From the NCBI RefSeq assembly GCF_000243155.2, contig NC_018017.1, forward strand, positions 2,666,001-2,730,000: a DNA stretch of 64,000 nucleotides, in the 5' to 3' direction. This stretch comes from Desulfitobacterium dehalogenans ATCC 51507 (GTDB lineage Bacteria; Bacillota; Desulfitobacteriia; Desulfitobacteriales; Desulfitobacteriaceae). The notes under the pieces were generated by a model. That model was given only the letters and a program-made list of their open reading frames with translations. It was not told the DNA's origin and did not search any database. A program made the position numbers and the translations under genes. Each line of letters begins with the position of its first letter. Position 1 is the stretch's first letter. Of this stretch, positions 10,079 to 17,856 are shown one piece after another.

Positions 10079-10103
10079 GACCTTTCATGCGTTGCACATA
10101 AAA

Positions 10104-10157
10104 GAGAGCATCGCCAAGACTACTTTTGTAGAGTAGTCGGCGATGCTCCTTTTTCTT
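10104..10157. terminator. Bidirectional intrinsic terminator between carD-like and Dabb genes
   Basis: A ten-base outer stem GAGCATCGCC (10106-10115) pairs with GGCGATGCTC (10139-10148). Inside it GACTAC pairs with GTAGTC. The plus side runs into CTTTTTCTTT and the minus side into TCTTTTATG, so it can serve both convergent genes. Confidence 0.85.
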
Positions 10158-10173
10158 TAAGGTCTCTTTGACT

Positions 10174-10467
10174 TTACAGAATATAATCCACCACTGTGCG
10201 CTTTTCCCTGATCTCTTTCATAAACTCGCCTACCTTCACATGCTCAGGATGGCTTTGATAAGCGGCTAAGCCCGCTTCATCATCAAATTCCGAATAAAGC
10301 ACCACATCATAAGCGGTATCCGATCCATTGATGTTGATTCCAACCTCGGCTTTTTTCAGTTCGGGAATCTTCCCGACTAAACCTTCCAGAAGTTCTTTAA
10401 CAGTGAGTGCATTTTGCTCTTTCTGCTCACCTTCTTTTAACTTCCACATCACGATATGCTTTAACAT
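10174..10467 (-). CDS. Dabb-family (stress-responsive A/B barrel) protein
   Basis: Small 97-residue protein that opens with MLKHIVMWKLKEG and contains VGININGSDTAYDVVLYSEFDDEAGLAAYQSHPEHVKV, the usual pattern of the Dabb ferredoxin-like fold (His near the N-terminus, YxxHPxH-like end). Dabb proteins form dimeric alpha/beta barrels; few have a known activity, and none can be assigned here. It starts behind AAGGGGGACAGTTTTTT. It follows the fosX-like gene in the same direction and shares the terminator at 10104 with the CarD-like gene. Confidence 0.85.
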   Translation of the reverse strand: MLKHIVMWKLKEGEQKEQNALTVKELLEGLVGKIPELKKAEVGININGSDTAYDVVLYSEFDDEAGLAAYQSHPEHVKVGEFMKEIREKRTVVDYIL

Positions 10468-10501
10468 AAAAAACTGTCCCCCTTAGTGGCATGTTATCTA
10501 A

Positions 10502-10912
10502 TTATTGAGCAATGCTTTTATATGTAGCTAATCTATCGGAAAGAGTACCTGTGTGAAGTTCAAAAAGGTGATTATCATAATCATAAAAATATATCGATTG
10601 GCCTTCACCCTTAACCCTTGGTCTAGGGTTCTTTATTTCTAATCCCAAAGCTCGAATTCTTGATTCAAAAATGCTAAATTCATCATCATTGATCTTGAAT
10701 GCAACATGGTTATAAGTTCGTTCAGATAACGATTCCCCTTCCATTATTGATATCCATAGGCTGTTCATCAAAAAGAACTTTTCCCTTGATAAAGAATACA
10801 CATCCTCACCGCTAGAATAAACCTCTTGAGCATCGAAGATAAATCGAAAAAACTCTGATGCACGTTCAATATCTTTAACTATGAAAGTCAAATGGCTGAT
10901 TCCTTCAATCAT
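10502..10912 (-). CDS. fosX: FosX-type fosfomycin hydrolase (VOC superfamily)
   Basis: Protein of 136 residues; start ATG at 10912 behind GGAGAGAGCGATC. A frame extension to 10975 lacks conservation with the family. The sequence follows FosX closely: ISHLTFIVKDIERA, FSLSREKFF-like YSLSREKFFLMNSLWISIMEGES, RTYNHVAFKI, RPRVKGEGQSIYFYDYDNHLFELHTGTL. The His of GISH, the His of YNH and the Glu of LFELH are the expected metal ligands. The catalytic-base Glu of FosX (in FRFIFDAQEVY) is present. FosX hydrolyses fosfomycin with Mn2+, unlike thiol-using FosA/FosB. The specificity call rests on motif resemblance only. Confidence 0.82.
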   Translation of the reverse strand: MIEGISHLTFIVKDIERASEFFRFIFDAQEVYSSGEDVYSLSREKFFLMNSLWISIMEGESLSERTYNHVAFKINDDEFSIFESRIRALGLEIKNPRPRVKGEGQSIYFYDYDNHLFELHTGTLSDRLATYKSIAQ

Positions 10913-10987
10913 GATCGCTCTCTCCAAAATCTTTTTAAATAGTGTTTTCCAATATTCACTTATCGATCCCGCCATGGATGGTTATAT

Positions 10988-12106
10988 TCATTTATACCAA
11001 CTATTAATCACTCTAATACTCTGATGACTTGGATAATAATTTTTAAACTCATCCTTTTTACCAATTGCGAAAACTGAAAAACCTAAGTTCCAACTTTCTT
11101 TTTCGAACACCTCTTTATAGGCTTGAAATCCATTCGCCTGTTCCAGTTCATTAGGTATGGCAGAAGGCTCCGGATCCCATGGATGAACCGCAGCCTTGTT
11201 CCTTTTGGGAAAACCTAATTCACCAAAAAATACTGGCTTATTCCATTCGGAAGATAAGTTCTTTAATTCCTCATAAACATTCTGATGTCTAGAGTGAATT
11301 TGGGTACTATAAAGCGAATTTACCAGACTCTCTACAGTATTCGTTTCTTGATCGGTGAGTTCAAAGTATGCTGCGACCGAAATAAAATCCACTTCTGCCA
11401 GTAAAGGGTTATTTAGCTTCGCAGTATAAGTGTCATGGAGACCGTCTTTTTCTGTGTTCCATTCCGCTGTATACCACCAATTCGTTTTATAAGTTATTCT
11501 TCCCCGATAGTTTTCACGCACAAAATTTGCGACATCAATCCAAAGCGCATATTCCTTTTCAAACTTGTCAAAATTTGACCCTATACATAAGGCGTAAACT
11601 TTGTAAGGTTTTGCGATATCCCGAATTATGGGGTGGAGTATTTCCTCTTTCCAATTCCTGAACCACTCATTTTTATCCTGTGGATCTAATTGTGTTTCAT
11701 AAAGTTCTCCGTTGCTAATGTATGGGTATGGTTCTAAGATTACATTAATCCCCTGATACCTTAGCTTTTTGATGAGCTGAATTGCTTTCTTCTTGCTCTC
11801 TATATTTAATGTCGCTGTATTGGCTGTCAAGGATGGAATATCAATTTGAACCGGTACATTAACAGTGTTTAAACCGAGATTTTCAATATCTATCAATGTC
11901 TGTTCCAGAGAGTAATCTACAGATAGATTCCCCGATTTTATTTTTTCACCCCAGGGTGTGATAATTCTTTTCTTTTCATATTGTTTACTAATATAAACCA
12001 CATCGATCAGAACTACCTTGACGAGAATTACCAACATGATTAATGATATGAAAGCAAGGTGTTTTACCCTATGCCTTTTCAAATGAGTCGAAAACCCTTT
12101 GAACAT
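10988..12106 (-). CDS. Membrane-anchored TIM-barrel protein, glycoside hydrolase (GH113-like)
   Basis: Protein of 372 residues. The ATG at 12106 follows GGAGGATTGGGA; a TTG at 12112 overlaps that site. One hydrophobic segment (about 18-38, LAFISLIMLVILVKVVLIDVV) anchors it, with the rest outside. The exported part opens with a PWGEKIKSGNLSVDYSLEQTLIDIENLGLNTVNVPVQID pattern, then INVILEPYPYISNGE, DFISVAAYFELTD and PVFFGELGFPKR. A Glu at the end of a late strand (FGELGFP) fits the nucleophile of clan GH-A barrels such as GH113 mannanases. The substrate is unknown. It lies just outside the recognisable cassette array, and a decayed copy of an array gene lies directly upstream. Confidence 0.5.
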   Translation of the reverse strand: MFKGFSTHLKRHRVKHLAFISLIMLVILVKVVLIDVVYISKQYEKKRIITPWGEKIKSGNLSVDYSLEQTLIDIENLGLNTVNVPVQIDIPSLTANTATLNIESKKKAIQLIKKLRYQGINVILEPYPYISNGELYETQLDPQDKNEWFRNWKEEILHPIIRDIAKPYKVYALCIGSNFDKFEKEYALWIDVANFVRENYRGRITYKTNWWYTAEWNTEKDGLHDTYTAKLNNPLLAEVDFISVAAYFELTDQETNTVESLVNSLYSTQIHSRHQNVYEELKNLSSEWNKPVFFGELGFPKRNKAAVHPWDPEPSAIPNELEQANGFQAYKEVFEKESWNLGFSVFAIGKKDEFKNYYPSHQSIRVINSWYK

Positions 12107-12130
12107 TCCCAATCCTCCATTATTCCAGTG

Positions 12131-12282
12131 CTAAAAATGTTATACCTTTATAGGCAGGGTCTTCGATTTCAATCTTTAATCGCTGATTTTACGGAAAGTT
12201 GAATGGTGATATTACCTACGTATAAAATTCCTCTTCTGTCATAAAGAGTTTCATTGTTGCAACAGAAATGCTTCTATATATA
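12131..12282 (-). pseudogene. Decayed, internally deleted copy of the 28449-28949 gene
   Basis: The first half (12282 down to about 12225) encodes a near copy of the RSISVSTIKLFMPEE segment of the protein at 28449-28949. It then jumps straight to the copy of the C-terminal part (GNVTIQLS, then EDPAYKG), skipping about 240 bases. A one-base loss and stop codons break the frame in the C-terminal part. Nucleotide identity is high over both halves, so the duplication is fairly recent relative to the decay. Confidence 0.8.
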
Positions 12283-12296
12283 ATTATTTTAACTCT

Positions 12297-13262
12297 TTAA
12301 TCAATCCAAATAGACTTAATAACGCTGTTTTGATTCAATTCTTCAGTATCTATAAAAAACTCCAACATATGCCCTTCTTCTAGGATAAATGTGTAGCCAG
12401 GATACTGGTATTCTAATTCCCGATTATCTAACGACTTATATTTCGATGTATAATAGTTCAATACTTTGATAGCATTATCGCCAACCTTATATCCATCTTT
12501 TAAGGGGAACTCAGGAGAAGACGTCCTCAAAAGACCGATATGGTTGGTATATTCTACAAAAGCATCTAGAGTTTGAATATCAGAGAATGGCCTTTCGATT
12601 GGCTCAATAACTATGTCTTTAGACTGATTATCCGGGAATTCATAAATTCTGCCGTTTTCATAAATAAGATAATAATCCCGATCAAGCAAACCTATAATTT
12701 TTTCTATTCTGTCACCTACTCTGAATCCTCTTAAGGTTTCGATTCCGCTCCCATAATCACGAGTATAATTTTTGTCTTTTTCATCAATTGTTATTAGTTC
12801 AGTACTGTTTGCATATCCACTGATGCCCCTAGCGTTATCTAAAACAAGACACCAGGTTCCCTCATGGTATCCTTCCTCATTTTGCGTACTAACCTCATTG
12901 ATCAATTCAACAACATCCGGGTTCCAATCCTTATAAACAAAAGGAGCTTTGGAGCTTGGATATATGCGTAAAGGTTCTTCTCCTACATAGCGTCTCAGTC
13001 CACTGGCAACAGGATATTTCATACCACTATACCTTTGTATGAATGAGTATTCCCCTTGAACGCTCTCACTTACCTTCCCATTGGTGGCAATACTACCTTT
13101 AGTAAGTATTTCCCATTCTTCTTTCAATTGTTGATGTTCTACACTGAGGTTATTGTAATCAAAAAATAATTTTTGATATTTTATATACTGGTTGGTGAAA
13201 GCAATTAACAAAACAATACCAAAGAAGCTAATGACTATTAAAGACACCCTTGCTCTTGACAT
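12297..13262 (-). CDS. Hypothetical signal-anchored protein with coiled coil
   Basis: I do not recognise the family. The 321-residue protein has one N-terminal hydrophobic anchor (residues 5-23, VSLIVISFFGIVLLIAFTN) and a short coiled coil (about 30-52, YNNLSVEHQQLKEEWEIL). The exported domain includes an SH3b-like stretch (LRRYVGEEPLRIYPSSKAPF, then GTWCLVLDNARGISGYANSTEL) and two repeats of the type GFRVGDRIEKIIGLL / GYKVGDNAIKVLNYY. It begins behind AGAGGGGAAACAATC. Upstream lies the attC-like site at 13355, so it appears to be the last cassette of the array; no attC is recognisable on its 3' side. Confidence 0.6.
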   Translation of the reverse strand: MSRARVSLIVISFFGIVLLIAFTNQYIKYQKLFFDYNNLSVEHQQLKEEWEILTKGSIATNGKVSESVQGEYSFIQRYSGMKYPVASGLRRYVGEEPLRIYPSSKAPFVYKDWNPDVVELINEVSTQNEEGYHEGTWCLVLDNARGISGYANSTELITIDEKDKNYTRDYGSGIETLRGFRVGDRIEKIIGLLDRDYYLIYENGRIYEFPDNQSKDIVIEPIERPFSDIQTLDAFVEYTNHIGLLRTSSPEFPLKDGYKVGDNAIKVLNYYTSKYKSLDNRELEYQYPGYTFILEEGHMLEFFIDTEELNQNSVIKSIWID

Positions 13263-13354
13263 TGATTGTTTCCCCTCTCTTTTATTCTATCTCTACCCAT
13301 AAAAGCTAAGAAATTAATTTTATGACCTCATAATAGTACTCCGAAATGCCATTT

Positions 13355-13430
13355 ACATAACGTACTGGGCATTCACGAAGCGTCCCAACCACATTTATCA
13401 TCCTCTAGTGTCGGCAATTACCTGTTGTCT
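13355..13430 (-). other. attC-like cassette recombination site 1
   Basis: R' side is ACATAAC (13355-13361, plus strand) and R'' side is GTTGTCT (13424-13430). The conserved centre AGCGTCCCAACCACATTTAT is present. Arm pairing is weaker than in other sites. The sequence just outside R'' (TCTACAATGCGGACG) recurs inverted at 13991-14005, the other end of the ACT-domain cassette. Confidence 0.7.
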
Positions 13431-13526
13431 ACAATGCGGACGCCCCAGATAAAGCACAATAGAATACCCCTCCATTAAACCTGTACTTTTCTATTCTTTG
13501 ATTCAAGTACTTAAAGGATATACGTA

Positions 13527-13919
13527 CTATTGTCCATTTATGGATACATGATGGCCCTCTAATCTTAATGCTTCAATTGCCCTATCCAATTCTTCTTCCT
13601 TAATCAATATATAATCGGTGTCATATGTTGAAATCGCAAATATACTGATGCCTTGACTTGCCAATGTTCCACTTAGCAATGAGAGAATTCCTACTAGAGA
13701 AAAATCTAATACTTCATCAATTTTGAAATATCGCCAACCTCGTTCGCACTTAACATCTTCAGGGATGTTTTTTTGACAACAAACGATTGATAATTCTTCA
13801 GGAGTTCTAGTTATAGTTAAAAAATCACCTTCTGCCCAGTCTGGCACCCGAGCACTTTTATCTAATCTACAAACACTTAAAATTTCTTCAAATACTTTAA
13901 TGGTTAACCGCTTTTCCAA
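13527..13919 (-). CDS. ACT domain-containing protein (cassette gene)
   Basis: Protein of 130 residues. The C-terminal half, GILSLLSGTLASQGISIFAISTYDTDYILIKEEELDRAIEAL, is a clear ACT domain of the CASTOR/ACT_7 kind. The N-terminal half includes PDWAEGDFLTITRTPEELSIVCC, typical of the YkfA-like small ACT proteins that bind amino acids. Ligand and target are unknown. It lies alone between attC-like site 1 and the 15-base inverted match at 13991, so it is a one-gene cassette of about 0.58 kb. The start lies behind AAAGGTGGGAGTTTACT. Confidence 0.8.
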   Translation of the reverse strand: MEKRLTIKVFEEILSVCRLDKSARVPDWAEGDFLTITRTPEELSIVCCQKNIPEDVKCERGWRYFKIDEVLDFSLVGILSLLSGTLASQGISIFAISTYDTDYILIKEEELDRAIEALRLEGHHVSINGQ

Positions 13920-13990
13920 TAGTAAACTCCCACCTTTTCTTTTTTTAGGCTACTCTGCACACTCCTAAATTACAACTAAAATAAGCTTTC

Positions 13991-14008
13991 CGTCCGCATT
14001 GTAGATAA
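13991..14008 (-). other. Remnant of a cassette end (attC lost)
   Basis: CGTCCGCATTGTAGA is an inverted copy of the bases flanking R'' of site 1, marking the 5' end of the ACT cassette. The arms and centre of the expected attC are missing; the DUF975 stop codon follows 30 bases later, so a deletion probably removed the site. Confidence 0.6.
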
Positions 14009-14036
14009 AGCTAGATTTTCTATTGAATTAACTTGC

Positions 14037-14684
14037 CTAATAAGCATTATCTTTTACGTCTTCATAGAAATTTGCTAAGGTTGCATTATAATAAGGCATC
14101 GCATAGAGAAAACCTATGCCAAGTGTGAAAATCCCAAGTAAAAACCAACCTATAAAGCTTAACCATAGGAAAAATAATCTCTCCTTATGTCCATACATCA
14201 TTTTTTTGCTCAAGTCTATAGCTTCCAATGGCTTAAGATCGGGGTTATCATTCATTATGTAATAGGCCATAGAATATCTTAAAACAGCAATAATCCCTGG
14301 AATTATGAGAAGCAAAAACCAGAGGGTAGTAAAAAGTATAATAAAGAAGTTCATTACAAAATTTTTTAAAAAATAGTGAAAACCGCTAAATAATTCACTA
14401 AATGTAGACTCTTGATCTCTTGCTAATTTCAAAAAGAAAGACGCTAATCCAAAATTTATTGGCCCGCCAATAATGAATGCAATCAAAGAGAACATAGCAT
14501 TTGAGTGATTTACAGTTTTTACAAACTCTCCATTACGCCATACATATTCAACAGTTTCTCTGCCGCTATTTCCTGTGAAAGCATCGGTTAACATCCAGGC
14601 AACAACGGAGACGATAATTGCTATAAGCCATTTCTCTTTTAAATTTTCCCGAGCTAAAGTTTTGAGTTCTGCATTACTTTTCAT
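14037..14684 (-). CDS. DUF975 family integral membrane protein (cassette gene)
   Basis: Protein of 215 residues with the DUF975 pattern: N-terminal ELKTLARENLKEKWLIAIIVSVVAWML, a central GGPINFGLASFFLKLARDQESTFSELFSGF and a long hydrophobic pair (FVMNFFIILFTTLWFLLLIIPGI, RLFFLWLSFIGWFLLGIFTLGIG). Five or six membrane segments are likely. DUF975 proteins have no defined activity; some occur near bacteriocin or stress genes. The start lies behind GGAGGAGATTAA. It is bounded on the 5' side by attC-like site 3; its own 3' attC is lost. Confidence 0.8.
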   Translation of the reverse strand: MKSNAELKTLARENLKEKWLIAIIVSVVAWMLTDAFTGNSGRETVEYVWRNGEFVKTVNHSNAMFSLIAFIIGGPINFGLASFFLKLARDQESTFSELFSGFHYFLKNFVMNFFIILFTTLWFLLLIIPGIIAVLRYSMAYYIMNDNPDLKPLEAIDLSKKMMYGHKERLFFLWLSFIGWFLLGIFTLGIGFLYAMPYYNATLANFYEDVKDNAY

Positions 14685-14795
14685 TTAATCTCCTCCAACC
14701 TTAGTTACTTAACAAATATCATCATCTCAATGCAAAGATATACTGCCCACGCAGAATATTATACCTGTGATTAAATGTTAAATTCGTGCCATATC

Positions 14796-14874
14796 GCATT
14801 ACGTTTTGAGGGTTTGCAACGTCGGGTTATTATCTTTAATGTTCTACCCCAATGTCGCAAACCCTCTGTTATCC
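14796..14874 (-). other. attC-like cassette recombination site 3
   Basis: R' side GCATTAC (14796-14802), R'' side GTTATCC (14868-14874). The arms GAGGGTTTGC and GCAAACCCTC pair perfectly, but the centre differs from the other sites (CGGGTTATTATCTTTAATG), so this is a variant. The GTTATCC end matches GGATAAC of the site at 17202, defining a YciI cassette that now also holds an IS. Confidence 0.7.
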
Positions 14875-14991
14875 AATGCTGTACGCCCCCGAATTCAGAG
14901 GGCGCCATGGACGGCGGCCCCTTGAACCTCCGTGTCTTTTACTACGTAATTTAAGAATGTTGTGAACTAAGGTTATGCCTATGTCCCTTAG
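14875..14991 (-). repeat. Cassette 3'-UTR module with CCATGGACGG palindrome (copy A)
   Basis: Between the YciI stop and attC site 3. It contains GTACGCCCCCGAATTCAGAG, then GCGCCATGGACGGCGGCCCC and TTGAACCTCCGTG. Parts or all of it recur at 17933, 18531, 20293, 21775, 26535 and 29878. The core can form a small stem-loop around ATGGAC. No U-tract follows, so it is not a standard terminator. Confidence 0.65.
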
Positions 14992-15267
14992 TTAAAGCAA
15001 ATAATTATTCTCTTCATTGGCCACCTCAAGCGTTCTGAGTTCGAAAGATTTGCACCCTGATGCAATAAACGGGTCAGAATTTGCAATGTTTGTTGCTTCA
15101 ATAAAATCTTCTGCCAAAATAATAACCATTCCTCCAGGATAATCCGTAAAAGGGCCACAGATCACAAGCTTGCCTTGTGAGTTTAATTTTCTTAAATATT
15201 CTACATGACTATTGATTATATCATTATTTATCGGCTTCTGATTGTTCATTAAATAAACATATGTCAT
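14992..15267 (-). CDS. YciI-like protein (cassette gene)
   Basis: Protein of 91 residues with the YCII ferredoxin-like pattern: HVEYLRKLNSQGKLVICGPFTDYPGGMVIILAEDFIEATNIANSDPFIASG, including the conserved G-P-F and the DPF motif. The His in SHVEYL and the Asp of DPF are the residues proposed as catalytic in this family. Its reaction is not defined. The start lies behind GGGAGGGGAATAA. It is the only host gene of a cassette bounded by sites 3 and 17202; an IS1111-group element is inserted upstream of it. Confidence 0.85.
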   Translation of the reverse strand: MTYVYLMNNQKPINNDIINSHVEYLRKLNSQGKLVICGPFTDYPGGMVIILAEDFIEATNIANSDPFIASGCKSFELRTLEVANEENNYLL

Positions 15268-15436
15268 TTATTCCCCTCCCTATAATATCTTTTGATTTTC
15301 TTTGAATATCTCGCTTTTTCATAGAATTTCTAACGAACCAAATTAACTCACCACGGATAGAATTCGCATAGAATGCCTAATTCAGAGAATTTGGGTATAG
15401 CAAAGCAAACGTCTGCTTTTTTAGCATATGTTGGCC

Positions 15437-15692
15437 GTTGTAAACCCATTATTCTCACGGTGGTAAACCTCCCATGTCTAACAGGGTCAAGATGATAAAT
15501 CCGCCCTAAATTCCTTCGTTCCACCTATCCATGATTGGGTGTCAGTTATGCTCCTCAACCGAGTCTTTGCTCTAATGGTGATTTATCCGACTGACTACCA
15601 GCTCTTTTGTCTGCTAGGCTACCTGGATTGTTCACTTCTGCGGTGACGCTTACTCACAGACCGTTTGTTTTTGTGATTTCGCTGCTATTCTG
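15437..15692 (-). ncRNA. Candidate guide (seek/bridge) RNA region of the IS1111-group element
   Basis: Non-coding 255 bases downstream of the transposase, inside the element. By analogy with IS1111-group elements this is where the target-selecting RNA is encoded. It contains several short inverted segments, but I cannot fold it here or define its ends. The assignment rests on position. Confidence 0.4.
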
Positions 15693-16976
15693 TTACGCTG
15701 CTGAATACTCAACTGGACGATGAATATCTTGAATCAGCTTTTTCGGGTCATAGTCTATACCCTTTGTTAATAGGGCATAGAACACCCGAATCAGTTTACA
15801 GCTTAAGGCTATTAACGATTGCTTTTTCTTCAGGGGATTCTTGGGCCTGGTCGTATAGTAGGTGTGTATCTCTGCAAACTCTGCGTTTTTGGCGACGAGC
15901 GGCATTACTGCCTGAAATAGAATCGCCCTCAACCGCGCTCGACCTCGCTTACTGATGGTGGTCTGTCCCTTGTGCTTGCCCGAGCTACTTTCTCGCAAGG
16001 CTAGGCCCGCTAGCTTTTGAATTTGCTTTGGAGAATTAAAGCGTCTAATATCTCCAACTTCGGAGAGAAAACCTGCCACGGTAACGAGGCCAACACCTTT
16101 AATTTCAAGCAACTTGGCTACTTCGGGTATCTGACGGCACAACCCATCGATGGTTTCAGTGACTGCCTCATATTGTGCTGTTTTAGTATGATAGTCTTGC
16201 AGTAATAGCTGGATTTCCATTCGGGAACAAGACTCTCCTTCGGTGCAACCAATGCTCTTCTGAGCAGCTTCATACAGGCTCTTAGCCCTTTTCATTCCCA
16301 CTGCTCTCAATTTGTTGTCTCTCCAAATTCGGTTGATTCCTTCTGCTCCAAGTCTTTCAACATCCCTAGGTAGCGGGGCAACTTGCAATACCAGCATGCT
16401 ACTCGTGGCATCAAACTTTCCAAACACCGTTTCATGCTCGGGAAAGTAGATTTTCAGCCACCGTTGAACACGATTTTTTATACTGTTCATTCCCTTTTGG
16501 ATGCGCATCCTGCAGGCCATTGCTATTCGCAGTTCTGCATAGATCCCCTCCGGGATATAGGGCTCATTGTATCTGCCCTCGATGACCAGCTTAGCGATGG
16601 TTTTGGGGTCCTTTGCATCCGTTTTGCTGGGGTGGTTGTCATCAAGCTCCTTACTACGCTTTACATGGAATGGGTTGACGAGGACCAGCTTAATACTTTG
16701 CTCTTTTAGGTAAGATGCCAGGCTAAACCAGTAATGACCGGTTGGTTCTGCGCCTACCACTATGCATTCCTTTTGTGCTTGCCTTTTTAAACGTTCAATC
16801 CATGCATGGAAATCCTTGAATCCTTCAGCGTTGTTTTCAAACTTGAAGACCTTGCCCAGCTCGACTCCTCGCCAGTCAAATGCCCTGGCATAATGAAGCT
16901 CGCTGGCGATGTCCACTCCGATCACAATACTTCTTTCAGATAGTTGCTTTAGCTTCTCGTTTTGTGTAAAATTCAT
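15693..16976 (-). CDS. IS110-family DEDD transposase (IS1111 group)
   Basis: Intact 427-residue transposase. The N-terminal RuvC-like DEDD domain carries VIGVDIASELHY (first Asp), VVGAEPTGHYW (Glu) and SKTDAKDPKTIAKLV (the Asp pair). The C-terminal Transposase_20 domain has LEIKGVGLVTVAGFLSEVGDIRRFNSPKQIQKLAGLALRESSSGKHKGQTTISKRGRARLR with the helix-hairpin-helix-like GVG and the Ser nucleophile region. The start lies behind GGAGGTCATCCCCA. The frame is complete, so the element may still move. Intergenic DNA on both sides belongs to the cassette array. Confidence 0.93.
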   Translation of the reverse strand: MNFTQNEKLKQLSERSIVIGVDIASELHYARAFDWRGVELGKVFKFENNAEGFKDFHAWIERLKRQAQKECIVVGAEPTGHYWFSLASYLKEQSIKLVLVNPFHVKRSKELDDNHPSKTDAKDPKTIAKLVIEGRYNEPYIPEGIYAELRIAMACRMRIQKGMNSIKNRVQRWLKIYFPEHETVFGKFDATSSMLVLQVAPLPRDVERLGAEGINRIWRDNKLRAVGMKRAKSLYEAAQKSIGCTEGESCSRMEIQLLLQDYHTKTAQYEAVTETIDGLCRQIPEVAKLLEIKGVGLVTVAGFLSEVGDIRRFNSPKQIQKLAGLALRESSSGKHKGQTTISKRGRARLRAILFQAVMPLVAKNAEFAEIHTYYTTRPKNPLKKKQSLIALSCKLIRVFYALLTKGIDYDPKKLIQDIHRPVEYSAA

Positions 16977-17159
16977 TGGGGATGACCTCCGTTATTTTGA
17001 TTGGATTCTGTTGGCCAACAGTCCTTTCAAATTGTAACGTGAGGTCTTCTTTTTGACAAAGCTCATTTTTGACTACTACAGGAATGCTCCTCACTTATAC
17101 AGAAACTTATCTAATTGATTGCTTCACATTTTCCTACAAGAATGTACTAGCCACCACTT

Positions 17160-17201
17160 TGTAATCCGCGTATGGGCGCGCAGCTCTTCGCATACGGTTT
17201 C
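17160..17201 (-). repeat. Shared cassette 5'-end block (copy 1)
   Basis: GTAATCCGCG..ATGG..CGCG..GCTCTTCGCATACGG lies directly outside the R' box of site 17202. A second copy, with only a few changes, lies in the same place at 27588-27629. The CGCG-ATGG-CGCG core is a small palindrome. Confidence 0.65.
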
Positions 17202-17277
17202 GGATAACGTGCCCGGTATTACTGTAGCGTCCCAACAACATGCATCATCCTCTAGTTGTGGGAACTCTGTGTTATAC
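17202..17277 (-). other. attC-like cassette recombination site 4
   Basis: R' side GGATAAC (17202-17208), R'' side GTTATAC (17271-17277), with centre AGCGTCCCAACAACATGCATCATCC. Its R'' extension GTTATACGAC matches exactly ten bases (inverted) at the R' side of the next site at 17854-17863, which defines the NUDIX cassette. Confidence 0.8.
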
Positions 17278-17296
17278 GACGGGCGGTTTAGAATCG

Positions 17297-17797
17297 CTAA
17301 ATTATCATCTTACTTCTAAGATACTTCTTTATAGTCGCCACTTGCATTGGGTAAAACTTCTCTGGTTCAATTGTTAACAGTTTGCCAAGTTCGTTGATGG
17401 AAATCCACCTTATATTCTTTGATTCTTCTGATTCATGCAACGGGACACCTTTCACCCGACAAATGAATGCTTGCACAATCAATGGATAATTCCCATCTAT
17501 ACATTGAGAGCTTGCAAATGGAGTATAGTTCACGATTCTTTGCCCGTGTAACTCTAAAACGGTTGACTCGTCTTCTCCAACAATGCTCGTCACTTCTAAT
17601 CCCGTCTCCTCATATATTTCTCTTCGAAGACAATCATAAACATTTTCATATTCTCTTACCCTACCAGCCGGTATTTCTATTAATCCCTCTTCATTGGGTG
17701 CACTTTCTTTACAACGGTTTTGAATTAGTATATAGGATTTTTCATCGATTTCTTTCTCGATTATTCCCGCTACCGCTGGTTTAGCGAAAGCCTCCAT
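17297..17797 (-). CDS. NUDIX hydrolase (cassette gene)
   Basis: Protein of 166 residues; the ATG at 17797 follows GGGGTGAGTTG. The NUDIX box is complete: GRVREYENVYDCLRREIYEETGLEV (pattern G-x5-E-x7-REUxEExGU), near residues 44-68. It hydrolyses a nucleoside diphosphate linked to another group; the substrate is unknown. The ILIQNRCKES and WISINELGKLL parts resemble ADP-ribose or 8-oxo-dGTP-type enzymes but do not decide. The gene fills a 0.59-kb cassette between sites 4 and 5, whose ends match over ten bases, making it one of the cleanest cassettes in the array. Confidence 0.88.
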   Translation of the reverse strand: MEAFAKPAVAGIIEKEIDEKSYILIQNRCKESAPNEEGLIEIPAGRVREYENVYDCLRREIYEETGLEVTSIVGEDESTVLELHGQRIVNYTPFASSQCIDGNYPLIVQAFICRVKGVPLHESEESKNIRWISINELGKLLTIEPEKFYPMQVATIKKYLRSKMII

Positions 17798-17856
17798 CAA
17801 CTCACCCCTTTACTCCCAAAAGCTATCTTGGAACTTTATTAAAATCTTAGCCTGTC

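Larger units (their letters stand above)
15429..17020 (-). mobile_element. IS1111-group (IS110 family) insertion sequence
   Basis: The element consists of a DEDD transposase gene flanked by subterminal inverted repeats TGTTGGCC (15429-15436) and its complement GGCCAACA (17013-17020). Such subterminal repeats are a mark of the IS1111 group; IS110-group elements lack them. A 255-base non-coding stretch lies on the 3' side of the transposase (15437-15692), the side where IS1111-group elements carry their guide (seek/bridge) RNA. Exact ends are uncertain by a few bases. It sits inside the YciI cassette. Confidence 0.75.
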
